Shown here in pieces: positions 45,377 through 53,939 of a stretch of 64,000 nt of DNA. The DNA is from Gemmatimonadaceae bacterium. GTDB lineage: Bacteria > Gemmatimonadota > Gemmatimonadetes > Gemmatimonadales > Gemmatimonadaceae. Position numbers and translations under genes: made by a program. How positions within the stretch are numbered: the stretch's first letter is position 1; each line of letters starts with the position of its first letter. Location of the stretch: assembly GCA_030647905.1 (NCBI GenBank), contig JAUSJA010000017.1, positions 89,541-153,540 on the forward strand, written 5' to 3'. A model generated the notes under the pieces. It had not been told where the DNA came from and searched no databases. It saw only the letters and a program-made list of their open reading frames with translations.

Positions 45377-46717
45377 TCACGATTCGTCTCCCGCCGGTTC
45401 GAGGAATCCCGCACCCGCGCCCTCCGCCGCCTTGTGCAGCAGTTGAGCGAGATCCGGCTCGCTGTGCTCGAAGAACGCGTCCACTGCACTTGGCCCGGCC
45501 TGGAAGGCAAGATCGCGCAATCCCACCGACGGCACATGCGCGAACCGCCGCGCCAGCGTTTCCGCCCATCGACGAATCGTCTCGCGCTCGGTCTCGCCGA
45601 GGCCGGCGAGATCGCGCTCGAACAGCCGCTCCACCCCTTCCAGGGCTGTCTGGCGGTAGCGCAGGCGCATCTGCGCGATCATCGGCCCGATGAGCCGGTT
45701 CGCGGCGTGTCGCCGCAGATCAGTCAGCGCCTCGTCCACGATTGCTCGCGCCTCGGCGAACTCCATCAGGATCCGGCCGCGGTCGGCCGCGGCCTCCTCG
45801 CTGATGTCGTCCATCCCGACCCGCGGCACATCGGCGGCGGCCGCATCCTCGGGCGCCACGTTGGCGGGCACCCCCAGGTCCACCACCAGCGGAGACTCGC
45901 CCGAGGGCGCACGCGCCGCTATCCGCTCCAGGTCCGCCCGGGAGAGCACCGGCTCGCGCGCCCCCGTGGCGACGACCACGACTTCGACACCGTCCGGGGC
46001 GGCACGGAATGCGTCGAGCGCGCGGCTCTCGCCGCCGACGTCGGTCGCCAGTGACTGCGCCCGTTCGAGCGTGCGATTGACGATGATCACGGGCACGCCG
46101 CGCGCCGCGAGTGCCCGCGCGCACTGGTCGGTCATCGGCGAGACGCCGACGAGGGCGACGCGCCCGGGCGTGCGCCCGATCCGCTCGATCACGTGACGCA
46201 GCGCGATCTCGGCGAGTGAGACACGGCCGATCCGACCTTCGGTCACCGGACGGACGTGCCTGGCGACCTTCATCGCCTCGGCGAACACGTTGTCGAGCCG
46301 CGGACCGAGCAAGCCAAGTGTCCGGGACTGGTCGACGGCCTCGCGCACCTGCCCCGCGATCTCGCGTTCGCCGACGCGAGCCGAGTCGAGCCCCGCCGTC
46401 ATCAGGAAGAGATGCTCGGCAGCGCCTTCACCCTGCCAGATCCGCAGCGTGTGCTCGGCCTCGCCCGCGTGCGGCTCTCGTCCCGCCAGCGCCGCGAAGA
46501 ACTGGCGCCGGCATGCCTCCATCGGCGTCGCCCGGTCGATGGCGAACGCGACCTCCACGCGGTTGCACGTCGCCAGGTAGACGAGCTCGCGGACGCCGGT
46601 CGTCGCGGCAAGCTTCGGCACTCGCTCCTCGCGTTCCTCGCGCGGAATCGTGAACGCGCCGAGCACGTCGGCCCGACGGTGTCGCCACGAGATTCCCACC
46701 ACCCCTATCCGATGCAT
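45377..46717 (-). CDS. hemA: Glutamyl-tRNA reductase
   Basis: 446 residues. First step of the C5 route to 5-aminolevulinate. Seen: IGVVGISWRHRRADVLGAFT, LVYLATCNRVEVAFAID (catalytic Cys in TCNRVE), EHLFLMTAGLDSARVGEREI, AGQVREAVDQSRTLG, the NADPH domain (RVALVGVSPMTDQCARALAA, VPVIIVNRTLERAQSLA, VVVVATGAREPVL, LVVDLGVPANVAPE) and the C-terminal dimerisation helices (RLIGPMIAQMRLRYRQTALE). Together with hemE, hemN, hemY and hemH forms the haem cluster; hemL, hemB, hemC and hemD are not in the window. Confidence 0.94.
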   Translation of the reverse strand: MHRIGVVGISWRHRRADVLGAFTIPREEREERVPKLAATTGVRELVYLATCNRVEVAFAIDRATPMEACRRQFFAALAGREPHAGEAEHTLRIWQGEGAAEHLFLMTAGLDSARVGEREIAGQVREAVDQSRTLGLLGPRLDNVFAEAMKVARHVRPVTEGRIGRVSLAEIALRHVIERIGRTPGRVALVGVSPMTDQCARALAARGVPVIIVNRTLERAQSLATDVGGESRALDAFRAAPDGVEVVVVATGAREPVLSRADLERIAARAPSGESPLVVDLGVPANVAPEDAAAADVPRVGMDDISEEAAADRGRILMEFAEARAIVDEALTDLRRHAANRLIGPMIAQMRLRYRQTALEGVERLFERDLAGLGETERETIRRWAETLARRFAHVPSVGLRDLAFQAGPSAVDAFFEHSEPDLAQLLHKAAEGAGAGFLEPAGDES

Positions 46718-46868
46718 GCACGCCTCCGCCCACCAGTCGAGAGCGACGAGAAAGGAACTGCACGTGGCATTCTAGCAGTTATCCAACCGCCTGTGTCACA
46801 GTCTCGTCATGGACGTGAAAGTTCCGTGAAAGCTCCGACACGGGGTCAGCTGATCCCCGACAACGCGG

Positions 46869-47837
46869 TCAGCCGGCGGCGAGCCCCGCAAGCGCGTCGA
46901 GAAACGCGGATTCCGCCGCGACCGATCCGACGCGGAGGAAATGAGTGCCGCCAGCGTCGAGAAACGACTCGCGCCCGCGGATGCCGATCTCTTCGATCGT
47001 CTCCAGCCCCTCCGTGAGGAATCCCGGCGTGATGACCGCCACGCGGCGCACGCCGCGGCGCGGCAGCTCCTCGAGCACGTTGGCGGTCGCCGGCTTGAGC
47101 CACGGCTCGGGGCCGAACTTCGACTGGAAGGCGAGCGTCGCGCAGTCGCGCGGCCAGCGGATCGCTTCCAGGAAGGCGCGCGTCGTCGCTTCGCAGTCAC
47201 GCACGTACACTCCGCCCTCCCGCCGGTCGTACCGCACCGGGATCCCGTGAAAGGAGACGACGAGATGTTCGATCTCGTGATCGGCCTTCGCGACGGCGCG
47301 GCGCCACTGCGTGGCCATCGCCTCCACATACCCTGGGTCCGCAGGGTGGATCAGTCGCTCGACCAGGCGGGCGGCGATCCCCGCGCGCTCGGCGGCCTCG
47401 CGGGCGCGCCGGAACGCGGTCCCGGTCGTCGCATCGGTACGGTGCGGAAAGAGCGGCGTGACGATCACCGGCCCCGCGCCCTCGCCGGCCAGAGCGTGCA
47501 TCACCGTGTCGAGCGAGGGTTCGCCGTAGCGGTAGGCCGCGCTCACCCCGAAGCGCCCCGAGGCGCGCTCCCTCACGCCGGCCACGATCTGTTCGGTGGC
47601 TACGCGCAGGGGCGAGCCGCCCGCGCTCCAGATGGACCCGTACTGCTCCGCGACTCGCGCCGGGCGCTTGCGGAGCACGATCCCGCGCAGGATCGGCAGC
47701 CACAGCCACCGCGGTAGATCCACGACGGCGGGGTCGCTGAGGAACTCGTCCAGGAACTCGCGTACGGCGGCTGGACTCGGCTCCTGCGGAGTACCGAGGT
47801 TGACCAGTACGAGATGGGGCAGCGGATGGTCGGTCAC
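46869..47837 (-). CDS. hemH: Ferrochelatase
   Basis: 322 residues, GTG 47837 directly after the stop of the UvrC-like gene (TAGGTG). Seen: HLVLVNLGTPQEPSPAAVRE, FLSDPAVVDLPRWLWLPILR, SIWSAGGSPLRVATEQIV, RYGEPSLDTVMHALAG, VVSFHGIPVRYDRREG (catalytic His), TLAFQSKFGPEPWLKPATAN and VITPGFLTEGLETIEEIGIR (acidic metal path). Inserts Fe2+ into protoporphyrin IX. It is separated from hemA by 151 bases, so hemA may have its own promoter. Confidence 0.95.
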   Translation of the reverse strand: MTDHPLPHLVLVNLGTPQEPSPAAVREFLDEFLSDPAVVDLPRWLWLPILRGIVLRKRPARVAEQYGSIWSAGGSPLRVATEQIVAGVRERASGRFGVSAAYRYGEPSLDTVMHALAGEGAGPVIVTPLFPHRTDATTGTAFRRAREAAERAGIAARLVERLIHPADPGYVEAMATQWRRAVAKADHEIEHLVVSFHGIPVRYDRREGGVYVRDCEATTRAFLEAIRWPRDCATLAFQSKFGPEPWLKPATANVLEELPRRGVRRVAVITPGFLTEGLETIEEIGIRGRESFLDAGGTHFLRVGSVAAESAFLDALAGLAAG

Positions 47838-48953
47838 CTAGGATACTTTTCGCGTCTTTCCCATCTCGGTGGGAAAGCGGCGAAACCACGACGAGAGGAG
47901 CAGCAGCTCGTCTATCTCGTGAGTCGGCACGCTCGTCGTCGGTTTCTCCTGGACGGAGAACATGTCCTCGGCGAGTCGTTTGAGTTTCGTTCTCTGCCAG
48001 GAGGTGCGCGGCTTGTCGAGCTCGGCGCGCACGACGCCGCGCTTGACGAGATACACGCGGTCCTCACCCTCGTGGCCCTTCACGGTGTACACGAACGAGA
48101 GCTTCTCGACGGCGAATCGCAGCCGTCCGAACTGTTCGCGCAGAACCTCGAGCCGGCCGAGCTTGTCGCGGTACGCCGCCGCGCGCTCGAATTCCAGCCG
48201 CTCGCTCGCCTCGTCCATCCTTCCGCGCAGCATCTCGATCGGTCCGTCGTTCGATCCGTCGAGGAACGCCCGCGCCATCGCCACACGCTCGTCATACTCG
48301 GCGGCCGAGCAACCGCCAACGCACGGACCCATGCACTTGGCGATCTCGTACCGGATGCATCCGGGGGTTCGCGACAAGAGCTGAAACAGCTCCTGCTGAT
48401 CGCTGAAGTGCATCTCCATGTCCGACTTGCAGTCGCGGAGCATGAGCGCGTCGCTCAGCTCGCGTAGCGCCTCGCCGATGCGCTGCGCGCCGACGAACGG
48501 GCCGTAATAGACGGATGCGTCGTCGGCGGAGGCACCGCGGACTACCGTAAGCTTGGGAGCCGGGCGGCGCGTCAGCTTGATGAACGAGTAATGCGTGGCG
48601 TCGCGCTTCATCGCGAAGTTGAGGCGAGGGCGATACGACTTGATCAGCCGCAGCTCGCGCAGCAGCGCAGCGAACTCGCTCGGCGTGTACTCCCAGTCTA
48701 TTGTCTCCGCCTCGCGCAGGATCCGCGCCCCCTTTTCCCCGGGATACGCGCAGCGGAAGTAGCTGAGGAGCCGGCTCCGCACGCGCTTCGACTTGCCGAC
48801 ATAGACGACTTCGCCGGTGGACGAGAGCATGCGGTAAATGCCCGGCCGGTCGGCGGCCCCTGCTCGAACGAGGTTCTTCATGACCTCGATCTGCGCGTCG
48901 CTGGTGGGCTCGCGCCGGTCGGATCCGCGTCGCCCGCGGCTCACCACTGGCAC
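47838..48953 (-). CDS. UvrC-like GIY-YIG nuclease lacking the C-terminal endonuclease half
   Basis: 371 residues (GTG 48953 overlaps mutM; later in-frame starts are possible). N-terminal GIY-YIG nuclease: RPGIYRMLSSTGEVVYVGKS, RVRSRLLSYFR, REAETIDWEYTPSEFAALLR, ELRLIKSYRPRLN. Then a Cys set like that of UvrC (GCIRYEIAKCMGPCVGGCSA) and a UVR motif (MDEASERLEFERAAAYRDKL). A ~100-residue tail follows, but the RNase H-like 5' nuclease and HhH domains of UvrC (about 600 residues) are absent. Resembles the 3'-incising half, similar in idea to Cho. Next to mutM, so a repair role is likely. Confidence 0.82.
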   Translation of the reverse strand: MPVVSRGRRGSDRREPTSDAQIEVMKNLVRAGAADRPGIYRMLSSTGEVVYVGKSKRVRSRLLSYFRCAYPGEKGARILREAETIDWEYTPSEFAALLRELRLIKSYRPRLNFAMKRDATHYSFIKLTRRPAPKLTVVRGASADDASVYYGPFVGAQRIGEALRELSDALMLRDCKSDMEMHFSDQQELFQLLSRTPGCIRYEIAKCMGPCVGGCSAAEYDERVAMARAFLDGSNDGPIEMLRGRMDEASERLEFERAAAYRDKLGRLEVLREQFGRLRFAVEKLSFVYTVKGHEGEDRVYLVKRGVVRAELDKPRTSWQRTKLKRLAEDMFSVQEKPTTSVPTHEIDELLLLSSWFRRFPTEMGKTRKVS

Positions 48954-49768
48954 CGCGCGCAGAACACCGTCGCGCGTCCGTCAATGGCGTGGGTGCCGAT
49001 CAGCTTTGCGCCGCAGCGCAGGCATTGCTCGCCTTCGCGCCCATACGCCTGGAGCTTTTCGGCGAAAGTGCCGCGCTGACCCCGGGCGTCGCGGTAGTCG
49101 CGGAAGCTGGTGCCGCGCGCTTTGATGGATTCCCGGAGGACGGCGACGATTTCGTCGCGGAGTGACACGGCTTCATCGGCTCCGATGGAGCTCGACGGCC
49201 TGGACGGGTCTATGCCCGCGCGCCAGAGCGCCTCGTTGGCGTAGATGTTTCCGATTCCCGCGATCCTGCGCTGATCCATCAAGACCTTTTTTACCGGCTG
49301 GGACGACCCCCGAAGAACGCCCGATAATTGGGCCGCGGTGAAGGTTCGGTCAAGTGGCTCTTTTCCCAGAGCGCCGGAGTACCCGGCGAATCGGGTCTCG
49401 TCCATCAGGGCAACGGTGCCGAGCCGTCGCACGTCGCAGTAATGAAGCGCGCGTCCGTCGTCGAGGGCGATGCGGAGAGTCGAATATGCCAGATGCGCAG
49501 GGTCGAGCGATTCGTCCTCGACGATCATCGCTCCGGTGAAGCGCGGCTGTACGACGAGCCGGTCGCCGGTGGAGAGATCAGTGACGATGAGCTTGGCCCT
49601 GCGCCAGCTTCTCACGATCTCCGCGCCGCGAAGCCGTCGCGCGAATGCGGTTTTGGTCACCTCGCGCAGCACGTCGGGCCGCGTAACGATAACGGCGACG
49701 ATCCCGCGGCCGGAGATCGCGCTGTCGAGGTCCCGCGCGATGGTCTCGGTCTCAGGCAGCTCCGGCAT
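48941..49768 (-). CDS. mutM: Formamidopyrimidine-DNA glycosylase
   Basis: 275 residues from ATG 49768, where the mature N-terminus [13 protein letters not shown] supplies the catalytic Pro2 and Glu3. Other features: the beta-wing Lys region, QPRFTGAMIV, LMDQRRIAGIGNIYANEALW (H2TH), and the zinc finger CLRCGAKLIGTHAIDGRATV, FCARCQ at the end. Excises 8-oxoguanine and FapyG. Its start lies inside the end of purD (17-base overlap), and its end overlaps the UvrC-like gene. Confidence 0.95.
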   Translation of the reverse strand: MPELPETETIARDLDSAISGRGIVAVIVTRPDVLREVTKTAFARRLRGAEIVRSWRRAKLIVTDLSTGDRLVVQPRFTGAMIVEDESLDPAHLAYSTLRIALDDGRALHYCDVRRLGTVALMDETRFAGYSGALGKEPLDRTFTAAQLSGVLRGSSQPVKKVLMDQRRIAGIGNIYANEALWRAGIDPSRPSSSIGADEAVSLRDEIVAVLRESIKARGTSFRDYRDARGQRGTFAEKLQAYGREGEQCLRCGAKLIGTHAIDGRATVFCARCQW

Positions 49769-51041
49769 CTCGCTCCAGCTCCCGCCAGGCAATGTCACGG
49801 CGGAATTGCTTGCCGTCGAACGACACCCGCTCCGCGTACTGTCGCGAGCACGCCGCCGCCTCGGCGATCGTCGCGCCCGTGCCGGTTATTGCGAGAACGC
49901 GCCCGCCATTCGTCGTCAGCTCGCCGGTCTCGCGGTCGCGCGCGGTAGCAGCATGAAAGACGTACAAGCCGTGCGGTGGGGCGGGGAGTCGAATGGTATC
50001 GTCCTTTCGCGACGAGTCGGGGTATCCGTGCGACGCCAGCACCGTTGTCACCGCTACCTGCCCCGACCACGTGATCGGCGCCATTCCGGCGAGCGACTCT
50101 CCGCGCGCGATCGCGCAAACCGGATCGAGAAGCGAGCTCGCCATCAGCGGGAGAATCGTCTCCGTCTCCGGATCGCCGAAGCGGCAGTTGAACTCCACCA
50201 CCCGCGGCCCCGTGTCCGTCAACATCAGCCCCGCGTAAAGCAGTCCGGTGAATGCGCGTCCCTCGCCCCTCAGCGCGGCCAGCGTCGGCTCGATGATCCG
50301 GTCCATCGCCTTGCCGAGCACCTCTGGCGTCGCGACGGACACCGGGGCGTACGCGCCCATGCCGCCGGTGTTGGGGCCGAGGTCGCCGTCGAGCAGCCGC
50401 TTGTGGTCCTGCGCCGCGATCATCGGGAGAACGTTCGTGCCGTCGGTGAGGACGAACAGCGACAGCTCCTCGCCCTCCATGAACTCCTCGATGAGAATCT
50501 CGTCGCCCGCGTCTCCGAACGCGCGATCGTGAAGCATCATGTAGACCGCGCGCTCCGCCTCTTCGCTGCTGCGCGCAATCACCACCCCCTTGCCAGCGGC
50601 GAGGCCCGATGCCTTGATCACCGCGGGCGTGCCCAGCTTCGCCACCGCGCGGAGGGCATCGCCAGCATCGGTGTGATGAGATGCTGTTGCGGTGGGAATG
50701 CCCGACTTCATCATGAGCGACTTGGCGAACCGCTTGGAGGTCTCGATCTCGGCCGCCGCGCGTGTCGGGCCGAAGATCGCGTGTCCCCGATCGCGGAACG
50801 CGTCCACGATCCCCAACGCCAGAGGCGCCTCCGGACCAACGACGGTAACATCCACATCCGCGCGCTCGGCGAACCCGAGCAGCCCGCGGACGTCGTCGGG
50901 CTTCACGGGAATACAGTCGCTGAGCTCGGCGAGCCCGGCGTTGCCGGGGGCGCAGATGAGCTCGAGCGACGGATCGTCCCGCAGGAGCTTCCACGCGATG
51001 GCGTGCTCACGGCCGCCGTTGCCGACGAGCAGCAGCTTCAT
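49752..51041 (-). CDS. purD: Phosphoribosylamine--glycine ligase
   Basis: 429 residues, usual length. Seen: [63 protein letters not shown]-grasp motifs ([40 protein letters not shown]), the signature [13 protein letters not shown], and [20 protein letters not shown]. Makes GAR in purine synthesis. mutM overlaps its end; the cystathionine gene lies 46 bases upstream on the same strand. Confidence 0.96.
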   Translation of the reverse strand: MKLLLVGNGGREHAIAWKLLRDDPSLELICAPGNAGLAELSDCIPVKPDDVRGLLGFAERADVDVTVVGPEAPLALGIVDAFRDRGHAIFGPTRAAAEIETSKRFAKSLMMKSGIPTATASHHTDAGDALRAVAKLGTPAVIKASGLAAGKGVVIARSSEEAERAVYMMLHDRAFGDAGDEILIEEFMEGEELSLFVLTDGTNVLPMIAAQDHKRLLDGDLGPNTGGMGAYAPVSVATPEVLGKAMDRIIEPTLAALRGEGRAFTGLLYAGLMLTDTGPRVVEFNCRFGDPETETILPLMASSLLDPVCAIARGESLAGMAPITWSGQVAVTTVLASHGYPDSSRKDDTIRLPAPPHGLYVFHAATARDRETGELTTNGGRVLAITGTGATIAEAAACSRQYAERVSFDGKQFRRDIAWRELERDAGAA

Positions 51042-51086
51042 TTCACGCTCTCCGCGTCAGCGGATACGACTGCGAATCGAGCGCTG

Positions 51087-52250
51087 TCAGGCGAATGCCT
51101 GTTCCACGTCCGCGAGAAGATCCTCGACGTCCTCCACTCCGCACGACAGGCGGATGAGCCCCTCGGTGATCCCGAGCTGCGCGCGGCGCTCGATCTCGAC
51201 GGACGCGTGCGTCATGGATGCGGGATGACTGATCAGACTCTCCACGCCGCCGAGCGATTCGGCGAGCGAGAACACGCGGAATTTCTTGAGCACCGCGTTA
51301 GCGCGCTCCTTCGTGCCCAACTCGACGGAGATCATTCCGCCGAATCCCTTCATCTGCCGCTTCGCGAGCTCGTGCTGCGGATGCGACTCGAGCCCCGGAT
51401 AGATCACGTTGTCCGCGCCCAGCTTCTCTGCGAGCCACGCTGCGATGCGGCGGCCGTTGGCGTCGTGTCGCGGCATGCGCAGATGCAGCGTCTTGGTGCC
51501 GCGCAGCGCCAGCCATGAATCGAACGGGCCCGGCACCGCTCCAGCCGCATTCTGAATGAACTCCAGCCGTTCGGCGATGTCGTCCCGCCGCGTGATGGCG
51601 ATTCCGCCGATCATGTCGCTGTGCCCGTTCAGATATTTCGTGGTGGAGTGATAGACGATATCAGCGCCGTGATCGAAGGGCCGCTGGAAGAACGGAGTGG
51701 CGAACGTGTTGTCCACGATGAACATCGCGCCGGCGTGCCGCGCGATGTCGCCAACCGCGGAGAGATCGGTGAGACGCATCAGCGGATTGGTGGGCGTCTC
51801 GATCAGTATCGCCTTCGTGTTCGCCCGGCACGCGTCGGCGACCCGCTGCGGATCGCGTGTGTCCACGAACGTGAACTCGAGCCCGTAGTTCTGGAGGATC
51901 TTGTCGAACAGGCGGAATGTGCCGCCATAGACATTCTCCCCGCAGACGATGTGATCGCCCGACCGGAACTGCTTCATGATCGAGTCGAGGCACCCCATTC
52001 CGCTGGAGAACGCGAATCCGTGTATCCCGCCCTCGAGCGTGGCGACGTTCCGCTCCAGCGCCTCTCGCGTGGGATTCTTGCCGCGCGCGTATTCGTACCC
52101 CTTGTTCTCGCCGAGTCCTTCCTGGACGTACGTCGAGGTGGTGTAGATCGGGGTCATGATGGCACCCGAGAGGAGGTCGGGTCGCTGTCCGGCGTGAATT
52201 GCGCGGGTTCCGAATCCGGCGTTCGTGTCTGCGTCGAAGATGCGGGTCAT
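51087..52250 (-). CDS. Cystathionine gamma-synthase/lyase-type PLP enzyme
   Basis: 387 residues of the Cys/Met metabolism family. Seen: GFGTRAIHAGQRPD, YEYARGKNPTREALERNVAT, ALEGG-like site with FAFSSGMGCLDSIMKQFRSG, GENVYGGTFRLFDKIL, IETPTNPLMRLTDLSAVGDI, FIVDNTFATPFFQRPFDHGA (PLP Asp) and VYHSTTKYLNGHSDMIGG (PLP Lys). Either makes cystathionine from an acylated homoserine and Cys or splits it; residues do not let me separate the two. Divergent from glmM, with a repeat-rich spacer between. Confidence 0.88.
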   Translation of the reverse strand: MTRIFDADTNAGFGTRAIHAGQRPDLLSGAIMTPIYTTSTYVQEGLGENKGYEYARGKNPTREALERNVATLEGGIHGFAFSSGMGCLDSIMKQFRSGDHIVCGENVYGGTFRLFDKILQNYGLEFTFVDTRDPQRVADACRANTKAILIETPTNPLMRLTDLSAVGDIARHAGAMFIVDNTFATPFFQRPFDHGADIVYHSTTKYLNGHSDMIGGIAITRRDDIAERLEFIQNAAGAVPGPFDSWLALRGTKTLHLRMPRHDANGRRIAAWLAEKLGADNVIYPGLESHPQHELAKRQMKGFGGMISVELGTKERANAVLKKFRVFSLAESLGGVESLISHPASMTHASVEIERRAQLGITEGLIRLSCGVEDVEDLLADVEQAFA

Positions 52251-52294
52251 GCCTGTCGAGTGAGGGTTGGGCTACCCCTCAAACATAAGGGTGA

Positions 52295-52366
52295 TTACCC
52301 GTTACCCGTTACCCGCTGCCCGTTGCCCGTTGCCCGATTGTCTGATTGTCTGATTGTCTGATTGTC
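52295..52366 (+). repeat. Heptamer array (TTACCCG/CTGCCCG/TTGCCCG) followed by octamer array (ATTGTCTG)
   Basis: Six heptamers occupy 52295-52336 (three TTACCCG, one CTGCCCG, two TTGCCCG), then ATTGTCTG is repeated three times and once as ATTGTC (52337-52366). It lies between divergently transcribed genes and faces an inverted relative at 52393-52448. Confidence 0.85.
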
Positions 52367-52392
52367 AGCGATAAGCTTGACGTTCCTCGCAA

Positions 52393-52448
52393 CGGGACAC
52401 GGATAGCGGGCAGCGGGTCACGGGCAGCGGGTCACGGGCAGCGGGATA
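52393..52448 (-). repeat. Heptamer array, inverted relative
   Basis: Eight seven-base units read on the minus strand as TATCCCG, CTGCCCG, TGACCCG, CTGCCCG, TGACCCG, CTGCCCG, CTATCCG, TGTCCCG. Together with 52295-52336 it could fold into a long imperfect stem around the octamer array. Confidence 0.85.
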
Positions 52449-52500
52449 GTGCGTAGCCTTGGGTCGCATGACATTATGTAACGAAATCAGGGGAGCGTGA

Positions 52501-53877
52501 ATGGCATACGAAGGTCTGATGGTGAGTGTGTCGGGAGTACGCGGGCGAGTGGGCGAAGCGCTCACCCCCGAGATCATTGCGAAATTCGCGTCCGGCTTCG
52601 GCGCGTGGGCGAGGCAGCGTGCGGGAGGCGGTCGCGTGAAGATCGTCGTCGGACGCGACAGCCGTGTCTCCGGGCCGATGTTTCAGCCGGTCGTGATGTC
52701 GGCGCTGCAATCCGTCGGTTGCGACGTGATAGACGTGGGAATGGCGCCGACGCCGACGATTCAACTCGCCGTGGAGCACCATCACGCGGCCGGTGGTCTC
52801 GCGATCACGGCAAGCCACAATCCAATCGAGTGGAACGCGCTCAAGTTCATCGGACCGTCGGGACTGTTTCTCGATGGGGCCGAGGCGGCCGAGATGCGCG
52901 CCGTGGTCGAGGGGACGATTCCCCGCGCGGCGTGGGACGAGCTCGGCGTGATCGAGAGCGATGCATCCGCGATCGCGAGGCACATCAAGCAGGTTCTGTC
53001 GTTGCCCTTCCTGGACGTCGAGGGGATCAGGCGGCGCGAATTCCACGTCGCTCTGGACTGTGTGCGCGGCGCGGGCGGCGCGTTCATGCCCGAGCTGCTC
53101 AGGCAGCTTGGGTGTCGTGTGTCGGCGATCAATCTCGAGACCGACGGCCGATTTCCGCGCGCACCCGAGCCGGTGCCGGAGAACCTCGGCGAGCTCGAGG
53201 AGCTTGTACGGACTACGGACGCGGAGATCGGCTTCGCGGTTGACCCCGATGTGGACCGGCTCGCGCTCATCTCCGACGAAGGGAAGGCCATCGGTGAGGA
53301 TTACACGCTCGCGCTGGCGGCGAAGGTGGTGCTGCGTCATCGCGAGGGCGCTATCGTGACGAATCTCTCGACGAGCCGGATCGTGGACGACATCGCGCGC
53401 GAACAGGATCGCAGTGTGATTCGGACGCCGGTGGGGGAGGTGAACGTCGCGACGCGCATGAGATCGGAGAATGCTCCGGTCGGCGGCGAAGGCAACGGGG
53501 GAGTGATTCTCACCGAGATGCATCTTGGCCGCGACGCGCCGGTGGGCGCAGCGCTCATTCTCCAGCTGTTGCTCGAGGAGAAGCGGCCGTTGTCGGCGAT
53601 CGTGTCATCGTACCCACGGTATTTCATCGTGAAGAACAAGCTCGATCGTCCCTCGGCGCCGCTGGACACGGTGTATGCGTCGCTGCGCGAGGCGTTCGCC
53701 GATGCCGACGTGGATACGCAGGACGGGTTGCGGCTTGCGTGGGCGGATCGGTGGGTGCATGTGCGGCCGTCGGGGACCGAGCCGGTCGTGCGCGTGATCG
53801 CTGAGGCGCCGACGAGGGAAGAGGCGGAGGCGCTGATCGCGAAGTGTAGAGGGCCGCTCGACGCGCTTTCGGTTTAG
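52501..53877 (+). CDS. glmM: Phosphoglucosamine mutase (alpha-D-phosphohexomutase family)
   Basis: 458 residues with AGGGGAG ahead of ATG 52501. Seen: VSGVRGRVGEALTPEIIAKF, VVGRDSRVSGPMFQPVVMSA, GLAITASHNPIEWNALKFIG (phospho-Ser in TASHNP), FAVDPDVDRLALISDEGKAI (metal DPDxDR), GEGNGGVILTEMHLGRDA (sugar-binding loop) and VRPSGTEPVVRVIAEAPTRE (phosphate site). Most likely GlcN-6-P to GlcN-1-P for UDP-GlcNAc; a phosphomannomutase/phosphoglucomutase is the alternative. glmS 1.5 kb downstream on the same strand supports GlmM. Confidence 0.85.
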   Translation: MAYEGLMVSVSGVRGRVGEALTPEIIAKFASGFGAWARQRAGGGRVKIVVGRDSRVSGPMFQPVVMSALQSVGCDVIDVGMAPTPTIQLAVEHHHAAGGLAITASHNPIEWNALKFIGPSGLFLDGAEAAEMRAVVEGTIPRAAWDELGVIESDASAIARHIKQVLSLPFLDVEGIRRREFHVALDCVRGAGGAFMPELLRQLGCRVSAINLETDGRFPRAPEPVPENLGELEELVRTTDAEIGFAVDPDVDRLALISDEGKAIGEDYTLALAAKVVLRHREGAIVTNLSTSRIVDDIAREQDRSVIRTPVGEVNVATRMRSENAPVGGEGNGGVILTEMHLGRDAPVGAALILQLLLEEKRPLSAIVSSYPRYFIVKNKLDRPSAPLDTVYASLREAFADADVDTQDGLRLAWADRWVHVRPSGTEPVVRVIAEAPTREEAEALIAKCRGPLDALSV

Positions 53878-53939
53878 CGCTTTCGGTTTAGGGCAGCACT
53901 GTGGCAGAAGGGGTGGGAGCCAGGGAAAGTGCGCCATCC

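Noticed and set aside
44206..45693. 495-codon plus-strand frame opposite the histidine kinase
   Set aside because: Arg/Ala/His-rich shadow frame; kinase motifs on the other strand are clear.
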